Shown in pieces: positions 1-8,245 of a DNA stretch of 53,607 bases. A model generated the notes under the pieces. That model was not told the origin of the DNA and did no database searches. It saw only the letters and a program-made list of their open reading frames with translations. Source of the DNA: Verrucomicrobiota bacterium. Its GTDB lineage: Bacteria; Chlamydiota; Chlamydiia; Chlamydiales; Rhabdochlamydiaceae. Each line of letters opens with the position of its first letter. Position 1 is the first letter of the stretch. The position numbers and the translations under genes are program-made. The stretch spans positions 1 through 53,607 of the forward strand of contig JAFEGK010000005.1 of assembly GCA_018239985.1 (NCBI GenBank), given 5' to 3'.

Positions 1-127
1 TTCGTCGATTTTCGGGATTATTTTGGCCGATTTTCGATTCAAATTCGGGGGGTAATATCAGCCTCCCGTATATGACCCCCCGAATTTGAATCGAAAATCG
101 GCCAAAATAATCCCGAAAATCGACGAA
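1..127. repeat. Perfect long inverted repeat (palindromic element, copy 1)
   Basis: Two 53-base arms, 1-53 and 75-127, are exact reverse complements, separated by a 21-base spacer. The core of the arms (around ggccgattttcgattcaaat) and the spacer closely match the inner part of the 170-bp palindromic element at 1320-1489, so the two are copies of one family. The left arm starts at the window edge, so the true outer end is not visible. The terminal gagactgtcc sequence of the other copy is not found on the right side here. This may be an end-trimmed MITE. It could also act as a transcription terminator or form a cruciform. Confidence 0.85.
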
Positions 128-189
128 AAATTTTATTGAGATAGGTTCTTGAGTTGCAGTCAAGTCTAGCTTAAGTTAATGTGAACAAT

Positions 190-1158
190 ATGAGGAAAAT
201 TCCTTTTATTGCCATCGCATGCGCAGCTTCTTCTCTCTATGGGCACGATTATTATTGCCCATCCAACGATATTGTCCTTTTTGCCGATTATGCTTACCTG
301 ACTCGAGGAGAAATCCGCGATTTTCCCTTGGTCAAAAATACAAGAGTATTGACAGATGCCAAGACGCTGCTTGATACCGAAGATCTAGTCGAAGCAATGG
401 GGAGCGAGTCAGCACTTAAAGTAGGGATTCTCTGGGATCACAATCTTTGCAATTCATTCGAGCTTTTCTATACCTATGTCCGCCCCTGGCATTCGAAGAA
501 AACACTCAATAATGCCGGCCTGCTAAGCTACGCCTTCAAAGATTTTCGAACGATCCTCAATGGTTTTTTCGGAGCAGACACCGTTGTCGCAAAGTATAGC
601 TCCCAGTTACAGAATGGCGAGTTCAATTACTGGATTCACGTAACGCCACAATATGTCGACTATTTTTCATTTTCCTTGGATTTGGGGCTCCGCTACATCT
701 CTCTTCAAGAGCATTTTAGCCTCCGTTTCCTTTTCCCTGCAGCTGAATCTCACTATGCGGTGAAAACAAACAACCATCTCTATGGTGCACAACTTGGTGC
801 AGTTTTGGAAATCAATCCCACCGATTGTTGGACCTGGTCATTTATGGTCAAAACCGCTGCCTTTGCCAATAAAGCCAACGATCATATCCAGATTACCGAC
901 CCCTTCGATGTTAATGCCCCTCCAAACAAGTCAAAGCATAAACTGGTCTCCACCGGGTTGGTTGAGGGCTATGTGCAGTTGGCCTATCACGCTTCTTCGT
1001 TCTTGAGTTTGCATGTGGGATACGATGGATTTCTTCTCTTTGGACTAGCCCTTGCTCCAGAGCAAAGAGCTTTGAACAATAGTCTGACAACAACACTTAG
1101 AGCCAATGGACAGATCGTCGTCCATGGCTTCTATACAGGTCTTTCTATTAGATTCTAA
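190..1158 (+). CDS. MOMP-like / Lpg1974-type beta-barrel outer membrane protein
   Basis: Predicted outer membrane pore protein of 322 residues. A basic and hydrophobic signal peptide (MRKIPFIAIACAASSLYG) is followed by a chain rich in alternating aromatic and polar residues, and the protein ends in IRF, the terminal Phe typical of barrels folded by the BAM complex. The Cys content is low, unlike the disulfide-rich classical MOMP of Chlamydia. It resembles the large family of MOMP-like porins of environmental chlamydiae. An in-frame GTG at 181 is an alternative start; I chose the ATG at 190 because it begins the signal peptide directly. Neither has a clear Shine-Dalgarno sequence. The gene stands alone between a palindromic repeat and the convergent SRP RNA gene. 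The outer-membrane location is well supported; the exact family is an inference from general features. Confidence 0.7.
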   Translation: MRKIPFIAIACAASSLYGHDYYCPSNDIVLFADYAYLTRGEIRDFPLVKNTRVLTDAKTLLDTEDLVEAMGSESALKVGILWDHNLCNSFELFYTYVRPWHSKKTLNNAGLLSYAFKDFRTILNGFFGADTVVAKYSSQLQNGEFNYWIHVTPQYVDYFSFSLDLGLRYISLQEHFSLRFLFPAAESHYAVKTNNHLYGAQLGAVLEINPTDCWTWSFMVKTAAFANKANDHIQITDPFDVNAPPNKSKHKLVSTGLVEGYVQLAYHASSFLSLHVGYDGFLLFGLALAPEQRALNNSLTTTLRANGQIVVHGFYTGLSIRF

Positions 1159-1165
1159 AAAAAAA

Positions 1166-1261
1166 GCTGGAGATGATTCTCAGCAACGAGACTTATCCTT
1201 AAGGCTGCTACCTTCCGGTCCTGACCTGGTTCAGATGTCTCGAATCCAAGAGATCCCCAGC
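1166..1261 (-). ncRNA. ffs: Bacterial small signal recognition particle RNA (4.5S RNA)
   Basis: On the minus strand the sequence has the diagnostic SRP RNA apical domain: caggtcaggaccggaaggta followed by gcagcc, which corresponds to the GGAA tetraloop and Ffh-binding region. The flanks gctggggatctc and gagaatcatctccagc pair to form the long helix closing the hairpin. The 3' end runs straight into a run of about nine T residues (1157-1165 read on the minus strand), which would give a Rho-independent terminator. The length of about 96 nt fits the small eubacterial type without an Alu domain. The RNA binds Ffh to target membrane proteins to the translocon. Confidence 0.93.
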
Positions 1262-1319
1262 AAATAACCGATTATAGCATACCTGCCATTTATCCAAGTA
1301 AAGAAAACCTGGCCCTTTA

Positions 1320-1489
1320 GAGACTGTCCACAAACTCAGTTTCAGCCAATTTGCGGGTTCTTTTGAGCCGATTTTCGATTCAAATTTTGGGGGTAATATC
1401 ACTCTTCGAATATGACCCCCAAAATTTGAATCGAAAATCGGCCAAAATAATCCCGAAAATTGGCGAAACCTGGGTTTGTGGACAGTCTC
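1320..1489. mobile_element. 170-bp MITE with terminal inverted repeats and TTA target duplication
   Basis: The ends read gagactgtccacaaac and its reverse complement, and the interior is an imperfect palindrome whose central arms match the repeat at 1-127. TTA flanks the element on both sides (1317-1319 and 1490-1492), as expected for a 3-bp target duplication. It has no coding capacity. The GAG-type terminus and TNA-like duplication resemble IS5-family (IS1031-like) elements, so it may be mobilised by such a transposase in trans; that link is inference. It lies just upstream of ffs relative to its transcription and may carry or disturb the ffs promoter region. Confidence 0.8.
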
Positions 1490-1492
1490 TTA

Positions 1493-1568
1493 GGGACGGG
1501 TAGTTTAAATCCGCTTTGGGAGGGGAACGAAGCCCCTCCCAAACTAGTCCCCGCCCTTCAGGGTGGGG
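1493..1568. repeat. Paired GC-rich hairpins, IS200/IS605-end-like
   Basis: Two adjacent hairpins fill the gap between the MITE and the 3' end of the M48 protease gene. The first has an 11-bp perfect stem (1515-1525 with 1533-1543, loop 7). The second pairs 1549-1556 with 1561-1568 around a TTCA loop. The second, with its ccccgcccttcaggg core, looks like the right-end hairpin of TnpB-carrying IS200/IS605 elements. No transposase gene is present. It could be a relic or a PATE-type element, or a terminator for the M48 gene, although there is no T-run. Confidence 0.5.
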
Positions 1569-1600
1569 GTCACTTTCCGTGTCCGCGCTCTGAAAAAAAA

Positions 1601-2785
1601 TTATTTAAAATCTTTGCCATATTCGAGAGGCAATCCTTGCTTCCAAGGACAGTAGCTGTTGCAAAAGTCAATTCGTTCTCCCAACGGTGGATGGGTGCAG
1701 CGCCACACTTTGTAAATGGGGCCGGGGCGGGGATTGGCCAGATTTTGTTTCTGGAGGACAATAAAGGCCTCTGCAGCAGCCTTGTTATTTTGGGTGATTT
1801 CAAGTCCGAAACGGTCGGCCTGCTTTTCGAAGGTTCGAGAGACATAGTTCGATAGGGGAGTCGATAGCAAAATAAAGAGGGAGCCGAGGAAAAGCAGAAG
1901 GGGAAGGGAGGCGATCTGGTGTAGCTCTTGAAAGCCTAACCGCTTGGGGTATTTTTCTATGATGAAATGGGCTGATTTATAGATGAGAAAAAAAATTGCC
2001 AAATTGAGGACGGAAGTATAGAGCATGTCCCACCAGATATGATGCAGGACGTAATGGCCCATTTCGTGGCCCATCACAAAGAGGATCTCATCAGGTTTCA
2101 TCCTGGCAAGAGTTGTATCCCAGAGGACGATGCGTGCGGATGATCCAAAACCGGTGACATAGGCGTTGAGCGTTTTGGTGTCTTGGCTTTTATCGACTTC
2201 AAAGACCCGCCCATGATCGATCCCTGCCCGTTTTGCCAGAGCAAGGATTTCTGTTTCCAGCTGTTTATTTTTCATGGGGCCGAAGTGGTTAAAAAGGGGA
2301 TCAATCCAAATGGGCTTAATAAAGACGAAGATAAAACCGATGCCGATACTCACAAGAGCAGAATAGAACCACCAGCGACGGGGGCTTTTCTTCAGAAGTA
2401 GATAAAAAATCCAAACCGATAGGGCCGAGAATATTATCGTCATTAGCAGTTCTTTAGAATAAGTACTAAGCCATCTTGAGAAGGTTTGGGCAGAGAGCCC
2501 ATAGGCATGCTGCCGAATGAACCCGGAGTAGAAATCGATGGGGAAATTGAGCAGATTGTATAGCAGAATGAAAAGCACAAGATAGATGACGATCGTAAAA
2601 TACCAATTTTTCCCGAGCCGCGCAGAGAGTTTTTCCATTTTGCTGCTGAATCCTGTAAAGAGAATCAGCAGCGGTATGATCAAACTCCAGCTATTTTGGA
2701 TAATCCAAAGCAAATTGCCACTTTTGTAAAAGCGCATAGCTTGCTCTGTTGCTGCAGGAACAGCCACTTGTGCACATTCAAACAT
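1601..2785 (-). CDS. M48-family (Ste24/CAAX-protease-type) membrane zinc metalloprotease
   Basis: Integral membrane zinc peptidase of 394 residues. Several hydrophobic segments (about 30-45, 62-80, 112-130, 140-157) precede the catalytic HEMGH motif at residues 240-244, with a further hydrophobic pair behind it. The third zinc ligand is expected in the FEKQAD segment near residue 325, the usual place in Ste24-like enzymes. The architecture, with a long N-terminal membrane part and a catalytic site facing the cytoplasmic side, is that of CAAX prenyl protease 1 rather than the shorter HtpX. Prenylated substrates are not expected in bacteria, so the role is more likely membrane protein quality control. 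The ATG lies 3 bases after the ruvB stop, so the two are probably co-transcribed. Confidence 0.9.
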   Translation of the reverse strand: MFECAQVAVPAATEQAMRFYKSGNLLWIIQNSWSLIIPLLILFTGFSSKMEKLSARLGKNWYFTIVIYLVLFILLYNLLNFPIDFYSGFIRQHAYGLSAQTFSRWLSTYSKELLMTIIFSALSVWIFYLLLKKSPRRWWFYSALVSIGIGFIFVFIKPIWIDPLFNHFGPMKNKQLETEILALAKRAGIDHGRVFEVDKSQDTKTLNAYVTGFGSSARIVLWDTTLARMKPDEILFVMGHEMGHYVLHHIWWDMLYTSVLNLAIFFLIYKSAHFIIEKYPKRLGFQELHQIASLPLLLFLGSLFILLSTPLSNYVSRTFEKQADRFGLEITQNNKAAAEAFIVLQKQNLANPRPGPIYKVWRCTHPPLGERIDFCNSYCPWKQGLPLEYGKDFK

Positions 2786-2788
2786 ATA

Positions 2789-3778
2789 TTAAACTCGGTT
2801 TAGGTGTTCATAGGCCAGTTTTGTCGCTTCGCGTCCTCGGGGTGTGTGGCGGAGAAACCCTTTTAAAACTAGATAAGGCTCGTAGACCTCAGCTAGTGTC
2901 GAAGGGTCTTCAGAGAGGGCGACAGCGAGGGTGCTCAGGCCCACTGGCCCCCCATCATGATGCTCGATTATCACAGAGAGCAATTTCTTGTCCATTTCAT
3001 CGAGCCCTTGATGGTCGATCGCCAGCATATTAAGTGCTTGGCGGGTTGTCGCGAGATCGATGGGGTCTTTACCAGCCATCTGCGCGAAGTCTCTGACCCA
3101 CCGCAAGAGATGGTTGGCGATTCTCGGGGTGCCGCGGGCTCTAGAGGCGATTTCAAGAGCGGCGTCTTCATGGATTGCTACTTTCATGATATCGGCAGAT
3201 CTTCTGACGATTTTGGCAAGGACTTTGTCCTCATAAAAATCAAGTCGGCACGAGAAGGCAAATCGAGAGCGCATCGGGCTGCTGAGCAGGCCACTGCGGG
3301 TCGTCGCTCCTACTAAAGTAAAAGGCTTGAGATTGACCCGCACGCTTCGGCTGCTTGGACCGCTATCGATCAGCAGATCGAGAGAAAAATCTTCCATTGC
3401 CGGGTAGAGATATTCTTCAATCGAACGATTGAGTCGGTGGATTTCATCAATGAACAGGATATCTCCCTCTTGGAGATTGGTCAAAATTCCGGCTAGATCG
3501 GCCGCTTTTTCGATTGCAGGGCCCGAAGTGGTGACCAGGTGGGTTCCCATTTCTTGCGCTAGAATATTAGCAAGTGTTGTTTTTCCAAGCCCCGGGGGCC
3601 CATGAAAGAGGCAGTGACCAAGGGCTTCTTTTCTCTGTTTAGCAGCTCCTAAGAAGACGGAAAGCCTTTCCTTCAGGCTGTCCTGGCCTAAAAAGTGGTC
3701 TAGGCTTTTGGGCCGCAAGGGGGCGTCAAATGGGGGATCTTTTTTGGTCCAAGAGGACTGGATGAATGACTCAGACAT
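2789..3778 (-). CDS. ruvB: Holliday junction branch migration helicase RuvB
   Basis: AAA+ motor of the RuvABC resolvasome, which drives branch migration of Holliday junctions in the cytoplasm. At 329 residues it is of normal length. The Walker A motif GPPGLGKTTL is at about residues 60-69, Walker B (LFIDEIH) at about 108-114, then the sensor 1 segment GATTRSGLL and the arginine-finger region PMRSRF. The C-terminal winged helix (GGPVGLSTLAVALSED) is complete. It is divergent from dcd, with about 70 bp between the starts, and is followed closely by the M48 protease gene. The association of ruvB with dcd is shared with Chlamydia. Confidence 0.98.
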   Translation of the reverse strand: MSESFIQSSWTKKDPPFDAPLRPKSLDHFLGQDSLKERLSVFLGAAKQRKEALGHCLFHGPPGLGKTTLANILAQEMGTHLVTTSGPAIEKAADLAGILTNLQEGDILFIDEIHRLNRSIEEYLYPAMEDFSLDLLIDSGPSSRSVRVNLKPFTLVGATTRSGLLSSPMRSRFAFSCRLDFYEDKVLAKIVRRSADIMKVAIHEDAALEIASRARGTPRIANHLLRWVRDFAQMAGKDPIDLATTRQALNMLAIDHQGLDEMDKKLLSVIIEHHDGGPVGLSTLAVALSEDPSTLAEVYEPYLVLKGFLRHTPRGREATKLAYEHLNRV

Positions 3779-3792
3779 TAATTTACTCTAGC

Positions 3793-3819
3793 TTGAAAAC
3801 TCTGATAAGGATATATAAT
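3793..3819 (+). promoter_or_regulatory. Candidate sigma66/sigma70-type promoter of dcd
   Basis: TTGAAA at 3793-3798 and TATAAT at 3814-3819 are separated by 15 bases, a little short of optimal. The predicted start of transcription lies about 25 bases before the dcd ATG, which has an AAGGA Shine-Dalgarno sequence. Confidence 0.5.
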
Positions 3820-3851
3820 ACTTTCAGACAAAAAACAGAAGGATAACCTCT

Positions 3852-4418
3852 ATGAGTCCACAACCTGATCATTGGATACGCAAAATGGCCCTCGAAGAAG
3901 GGATGATCGAACCTTTCTCAGATCACCTGGTTCGAGACGTAAACGGAAAAAAAATCGTCAGCTATGGCTTATCTAGCTATGGATACGACCTTCGCGTCGC
4001 CAGAGAATTTAAAGTTTTCACCAATCTCTATAACACAGTCGTCGATCCCAAGGCCTTTAGCGAAGATGCCTTCGTCGACGTCGTCGCAGACGAGTGCATC
4101 ATTCCACCCAATTCGTTCGCCCTTGCCCGGAGCGTTGAGTATTTCCGCATTCCACGAAATGTGATCACACTCTGCATCGGCAAGTCGACCTACGCACGGT
4201 GTGGAATCATCGTCAACGTGACTCCTTTCGAACCCGAATGGGAAGGTTACGTGACATTGGAAATTTCCAATACCACCCCTCTTCCAGCGAAAATTTACGC
4301 TAATGAGGGACTGGCCCAGGTGATCTTCTACCAAGCCTCTGAAACTTGCGAGGTCTCCTATGCAGACCGCAAGGGCAAGTATATGGGGCAAATCGAGATT
4401 ACTCTCCCTATTGCCTAA
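3852..4418 (+). CDS. dcd: dCTP deaminase
   Basis: Converts dCTP to dUTP plus ammonia, supplying dUMP for thymidylate synthesis. 188 residues. The family signature is clear: [20 protein letters not shown], followed by [10 protein letters not shown], which carries the catalytic Glu, and then the [10 protein letters not shown] strand. The N-terminal [12 protein letters not shown] motif is also typical of the trimeric dUTPase-like fold. The start ATG has an AAGGA sequence about 10 bases upstream. It is divergent from ruvB and followed by a hairpin at 4425-4470. Confidence 0.97.
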   Translation: MSPQPDHWIRKMALEEGMIEPFSDHLVRDVNGKKIVSYGLSSYGYDLRVAREFKVFTNLYNTVVDPKAFSEDAFVDVVADECIIPPNSFALARSVEYFRIPRNVITLCIGKSTYARCGIIVNVTPFEPEWEGYVTLEISNTTPLPAKIYANEGLAQVIFYQASETCEVSYADRKGKYMGQIEITLPIA

Positions 4419-4424
4419 CTCCTC

Positions 4425-4470
4425 GTGCCGTGCAATTTTTCCCCCGGACGGGAAAAGTTGCAGGGTGCAC
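4425..4470 (+). terminator. Hairpin downstream of dcd, possible terminator
   Basis: A 13-bp stem (4431-4443 with 4450-4462, one G-T pair) is extended by an outer gtgc/gcac pair. No T-run follows it, so intrinsic termination is uncertain. It separates dcd from the next gene cluster. Confidence 0.4.
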
Positions 4471-4552
4471 ATGAAATTGTTGAAAATTTGAGTGCATTTA
4501 TTTATATCAAGAAAGTATGATGACTACTTTCAGAAAAAGGACCTTTTTTTAG

Positions 4553-4855
4553 ATGACTTCCAAGGGGAATTCCCTCTACATTTTCTTTTTACGCTGCTGG
4601 TGGGCCATCCTAGTAATCCTCCTATCTTACGCCCTTTATCTGCATGGAATGCATAAAAAAAGGCAGATGCATGCCAGCTTAAAAGCAAAGGTCGAAGTCC
4701 TCGAAAATCAGCTCTGTGCTGCTCTTGAAAAGCGGGAAGATCTGCTCCTCAGAATCAATAGCCAATCAGATCCCGCCTGGACGGAAATGCTCCTCAAAAA
4801 ACATCTCGGTATGGTACCCTCTGGTCAGACCAAGGTATATTTCGAAGAGCAATGA
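4553..4855 (+). CDS. Small bitopic coiled-coil membrane protein (FtsL/DivIC-like)
   Basis: 100 residues with one hydrophobic segment near the N-terminus (about 8-28, containing FFLRCWWAILVILLSYALYL) followed by a charged helical stretch (about 33-70) with coiled-coil character. This topology resembles FtsL/DivIC-type divisome proteins, but no diagnostic residue can be seen, so the function is open. The stop codon overlaps the start of the first CNNM protein (ATGA), so the genes are translationally coupled. An AAGGA lies about 14 bases before the ATG, further than usual. Confidence 0.65.
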   Translation: MTSKGNSLYIFFLRCWWAILVILLSYALYLHGMHKKRQMHASLKAKVEVLENQLCAALEKREDLLLRINSQSDPAWTEMLLKKHLGMVPSGQTKVYFEEQ

Positions 4856-6087
4856 ACTTACTACTCATTATTCTCCTAGTTTTCCTGATTCTGGGATCGG
4901 CCTTTTTTTCCTCCTCGGAAACGGCCCTTTTTTCCCTTTCTCCGATGCAGCTGCAGATCTTCCGCAAAACTAAGGATCCTCGAAAAGTCTTAGTTGCGAA
5001 ATTGCTCGATTCTCCACGCGATCTGTTGATCACATTGATCATGCTAAACGTGATAGTCAATATTTTCATCCAGAACGTCGTCTCGAGCATTTTTGGGACC
5101 CTCTCGGGATGGTGGCTGACGGTAGGGGTGCCGCTCGCTCTTACTCTCACTTTTGGGGAATTTATCCCCAAATCAATTGGGATTGCCAATAACGCCAGAT
5201 TGGCTCCCTACGTGTCGACTCCAATTTGGACGATCGAAGGGGCCTTATTTCCCATCCGCAAAGGGCTTATTCGGGTGACCACTTTGATCTCACGCATTCT
5301 TTTTTTCTTCTTAAGAGAAGAAGAGGAGATCTCAACCGATGAGCTGCAACATGCCTTGCGCACTTCCCGTGCACGTGGGGTCCTAGCAGAAGAAGAGGCC
5401 GAGCTGATGAGGGGGTATCTCAATTTACAGAATTCTACAGCAAAAGGGTTCTTACGCCCCCGAGAAGATGTCCTCTTTTTTGAAGTGAATGAGCCGGTCT
5501 CAAAATTGATCCACCTATTTGTCGATCAGGAGTGTACCCGCATTCCGGTCTGTGAAGGAAGCATCGATAATATCATCGGTATCATCTCCAGTGGACGGTT
5601 TTTTCTCCATCGTGAATCGATTAAACACAGCAAAGATATTCTCCCTCTGCTAAGTAAGCCCTACTTTGTGCCCGAGAACATGCAGGCCCAGGCCCTTCTA
5701 GACCAGATGTATGAAAAACGGCAGTCGCTGGCCATAGTCGTCGATGAATATGGAGCCTTCTCAGGATTACTTACCCTAGAAGATCTCGTAGAAACGGTTG
5801 TTGGGGAAATTGTCGATAGGCGGGACGAAAAAAATCGGTATACCCGCTCTGGAGAGGATGTCCTGATTGCTAGCGGAAAATTGGAAATCATGGAATTGGA
5901 AGCGATTTTCGATGTCTCCATTAAGAGCGAAAACAACATGGTCACTGTCGGGGGATGGCTCACAGAGCAAATGGGCGATATTCCAAAAAGCGGGACAAAA
6001 TATACCTACAACAATCTCCTTTTTCATGTCCTCTCCTCTGATGCGAAAAGGGTTCGCCGGATCTATATCAGGAGAATCGTCAAATGA
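4852..6087 (+). CDS. CNNM/CorC (HlyC-type) membrane protein, paralogue 1
   Basis: 411 residues with an N-terminal DUF21/CNNM membrane domain (hydrophobic segments about 3-22, 55-80, 85-105, 125-150, with the FFSSSETALFS motif at about 19-29), a CBS pair (about 190-310, including AIVVDEYGAFSGLLTLEDL) and a C-terminal CorC_HlyC domain (about 325-405). CNNM proteins are linked to magnesium or divalent cation efflux; the old name hemolysin is misleading. The gene overlaps its neighbours on both sides by ATGA (4852-4855 and 6084-6087). The tandem pair corresponds to CT256/CT257 of C. trachomatis from memory. Confidence 0.9.
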   Translation: MNLLLIILLVFLILGSAFFSSSETALFSLSPMQLQIFRKTKDPRKVLVAKLLDSPRDLLITLIMLNVIVNIFIQNVVSSIFGTLSGWWLTVGVPLALTLTFGEFIPKSIGIANNARLAPYVSTPIWTIEGALFPIRKGLIRVTTLISRILFFFLREEEEISTDELQHALRTSRARGVLAEEEAELMRGYLNLQNSTAKGFLRPREDVLFFEVNEPVSKLIHLFVDQECTRIPVCEGSIDNIIGIISSGRFFLHRESIKHSKDILPLLSKPYFVPENMQAQALLDQMYEKRQSLAIVVDEYGAFSGLLTLEDLVETVVGEIVDRRDEKNRYTRSGEDVLIASGKLEIMELEAIFDVSIKSENNMVTVGGWLTEQMGDIPKSGTKYTYNNLLFHVLSSDAKRVRRIYIRRIVK

Positions 6088-7316
6088 GCCAGTGGAAATT
6101 CTACCTCTTGCTCACTTTGCTCTTTATTTTCACTCAAGGGATGTTTGCCATGCTCGAAATGGCATGCGTTTCGTTCAATAAAGTCCGGTTGCAATACTGG
6201 GTAGGACAGAAAAAATTACGGGCTAGATGGTTGAGCTCTCTGCTAAGTCGTCCCACCTATCTCTTCGGCGCAACCTTAATCGGAGTCAACGCTTCGATGC
6301 AGATGGGTTCCGAATGCTCGCGAAGATTCTATGAAGCGCTCGGTGTCAATCCAGATTGGGCCCCTTTGAGTCAAATTATACTGGTCATCGTTTTTTCTGA
6401 ACTCGCACCGCTGTTTGCGGGCCGTCGCTATGCGGAACACGCTGCAATGCTGGGGGTGCCGATCCTATATGTCACCTCATTCATTTTACGCCCCTTTATC
6501 TGGTTTTTCGATATCATCTGCCACCTGATCAACCGCCTCCTCAGAAGTCCGATGCGGGAAGGGATTTTCTTTTCCAGAGAGGAGCTCCAACATATTTTTG
6601 AGCAACACAAAGAAGAACAACGCCCTTCCAAAGAGATCAACACCATCGTGGCTAATATTTTTTCTCTTAAAGGCAAAGTAGCCAAAGACTTGATGAAGCC
6701 ACTAGAAGCTGCCCAGATGATTCCATCGATCTGTAACATCGGTGAGATGCGGACTCTGCTCAATTACAGCTATACCCCTTTTCTACCGATCTACGAAAGG
6801 GATCCTCGGCATGTCCTGGCAATAGCCTATCCGCGTGATCTGCTCCGCCTTTCTGAAGAGAAAAAAGTGCGCGATTATGCTCGCCCACCCTGGTTCATTA
6901 CCCAAAACAGCTCGATTCTGCAGATACTCAAGCAATTTCGTCGCAATAACCAGAGCGTAGCAGTCGTGCTCGATGAGGCTGGCTACGGCGTCGGGATCCT
7001 CACACTAGATGAGATTGTCGACTCGATTTTTGGTAAAACCGATGATTGGCCCTCGTTTGAAGATATCGCCCCCCGCATGCACCATGTGATCGTTGATCGT
7101 ACTTTCCCCGGCGACCTTGAAATCAGCGTGTTCAACAAAAAGTTCCATGTTCATCTTGAAGCAGAAACCGCCGAAACCCTTGAAGAACTGATGGAATTGA
7201 AACTGGGACATCCTCCAGAAAAGGGGGAGAGCATCCATATCGATCAATTCGAGCTGACCGTCGAAGATGCGCCGCTCATCGGTCCTAAAAAGATTGGTGT
7301 TAGGACTGTGTTTTAA
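6084..7316 (+). CDS. CNNM/CorC (HlyC-type) membrane protein, paralogue 2
   Basis: 410 residues, same architecture as the upstream gene: CNNM membrane domain (about 5-150, first helix containing MFAMLEMACVSFNKVRLQYW), CBS region (about 195-320, with VAVVLDEAGYGVGILTLDEI) and CorC_HlyC domain (about 330-405). Sequence similarity to the first copy is moderate, so the duplication is old and the two may form a heteromeric transporter or have different ligands. The start overlaps the previous stop. It is convergent with the orphan gene at 7346, with only about 30 bases between them. Confidence 0.88.
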   Translation: MSQWKFYLLLTLLFIFTQGMFAMLEMACVSFNKVRLQYWVGQKKLRARWLSSLLSRPTYLFGATLIGVNASMQMGSECSRRFYEALGVNPDWAPLSQIILVIVFSELAPLFAGRRYAEHAAMLGVPILYVTSFILRPFIWFFDIICHLINRLLRSPMREGIFFSREELQHIFEQHKEEQRPSKEINTIVANIFSLKGKVAKDLMKPLEAAQMIPSICNIGEMRTLLNYSYTPFLPIYERDPRHVLAIAYPRDLLRLSEEKKVRDYARPPWFITQNSSILQILKQFRRNNQSVAVVLDEAGYGVGILTLDEIVDSIFGKTDDWPSFEDIAPRMHHVIVDRTFPGDLEISVFNKKFHVHLEAETAETLEELMELKLGHPPEKGESIHIDQFELTVEDAPLIGPKKIGVRTVF

Positions 7317-7345
7317 AACGCTATGTGCATTCTAAAAATTGCTGA

Positions 7346-8209
7346 TCAAAAGCATTTAAGTTCCACCAAAACTGCAATCATCTCGTCCCACTTCTCTTCC
7401 TGAGCAAGTGTAGAGACAATTTTGGCTTGAGCACTAGAGAGCCCTAGATTCTTAACGAATTCTGGGAAATAAGGCTGGATTAATCCTTGAGTATCATACC
7501 GTCTGAATTTTTCAGCAGATTGGGGTCTAAATCCTTTATTCGGTGCAAAGATCGGCACGCCGACCCACCGCTCTGGGGTTTTACTCAAGCGTGCTAAATT
7601 TTTCGACACATCGGGTTCATTTAACATAAATTCAAACGACTTCAAAGGATGAATGCCATAGAGCTTCTTTTTTGCGGCCATCAATTCACCCAGCTTACTA
7701 ATCAAAGAAGGAATCGAATCATTTGCCACCATCTGAATCAGTTTTTTAACCTGTGCTTTATCTTCATCGCTAAACGGCAGCTCTTCATAAGAAACAGTGG
7801 CTGCTTGCAGTTTGGCTAATTGCTTTTCTAATTCGGTGCCAAGAGCGTTTAGCTCAGATCGATAATAGAGGCGTTGAAAAGCAGGAAGGCGACTTGTTGA
7901 CTCTTCCCCAATGAGGCCTGGGTCGATTTCCCGAATTCTGGCCTTGATTGTATCCAGATCAGACAGATTCTTTTCGAATATCTCTTTAGTCTCAGTCAGC
8001 TTTTTGACCTTAGACGGGCTAAGTAGCCGCTTAATAGAATGGATAAGATCAATAATTTTTTTTACGACCAGATAGTGCGCATTCTCTTCATACCGCCTTT
8101 CGCCCAGCAGACTAGGGTCGATGAGTCGAATATCCTGCTTCACTTTCTCTAGGCGCGGCTGAATAAAATCCGAAATAGCTTGATGACACTGTATTTTACA
8201 AATTGACAT
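7346..8209 (-). CDS. Unrecognised helical protein with internal repeat
   Basis: 287 residues, mostly charged and helical, with no signal peptide or membrane segment. I do not recognise a family. Two segments resemble each other: IRLIDPSLLGERR at about residues 27-39 and IREIDPGLIGEES at about 91-103. Each is followed by a region containing a Tyr-rich or basic helix, which suggests an internal duplication of about 64 residues. The upstream region is very AT-rich (8210-8245) and has no Shine-Dalgarno sequence. It sits between housekeeping genes conserved in chlamydiae and looks like a lineage-specific insertion. A secreted effector is possible but nothing in the sequence proves it. Confidence 0.6.
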   Translation of the reverse strand: MSICKIQCHQAISDFIQPRLEKVKQDIRLIDPSLLGERRYEENAHYLVVKKIIDLIHSIKRLLSPSKVKKLTETKEIFEKNLSDLDTIKARIREIDPGLIGEESTSRLPAFQRLYYRSELNALGTELEKQLAKLQAATVSYEELPFSDEDKAQVKKLIQMVANDSIPSLISKLGELMAAKKKLYGIHPLKSFEFMLNEPDVSKNLARLSKTPERWVGVPIFAPNKGFRPQSAEKFRRYDTQGLIQPYFPEFVKNLGLSSAQAKIVSTLAQEEKWDEMIAVLVELKCF

Positions 8210-8245
8210 AAAATAATATTAACATTTAATTAATTTTATGTAAAG

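Noticed and set aside
1460-1855. Open frame on the plus strand at the end of the M48 gene
   Set aside because: It starts in the MITE and runs antisense to the M48 coding region; no ribosome binding site.
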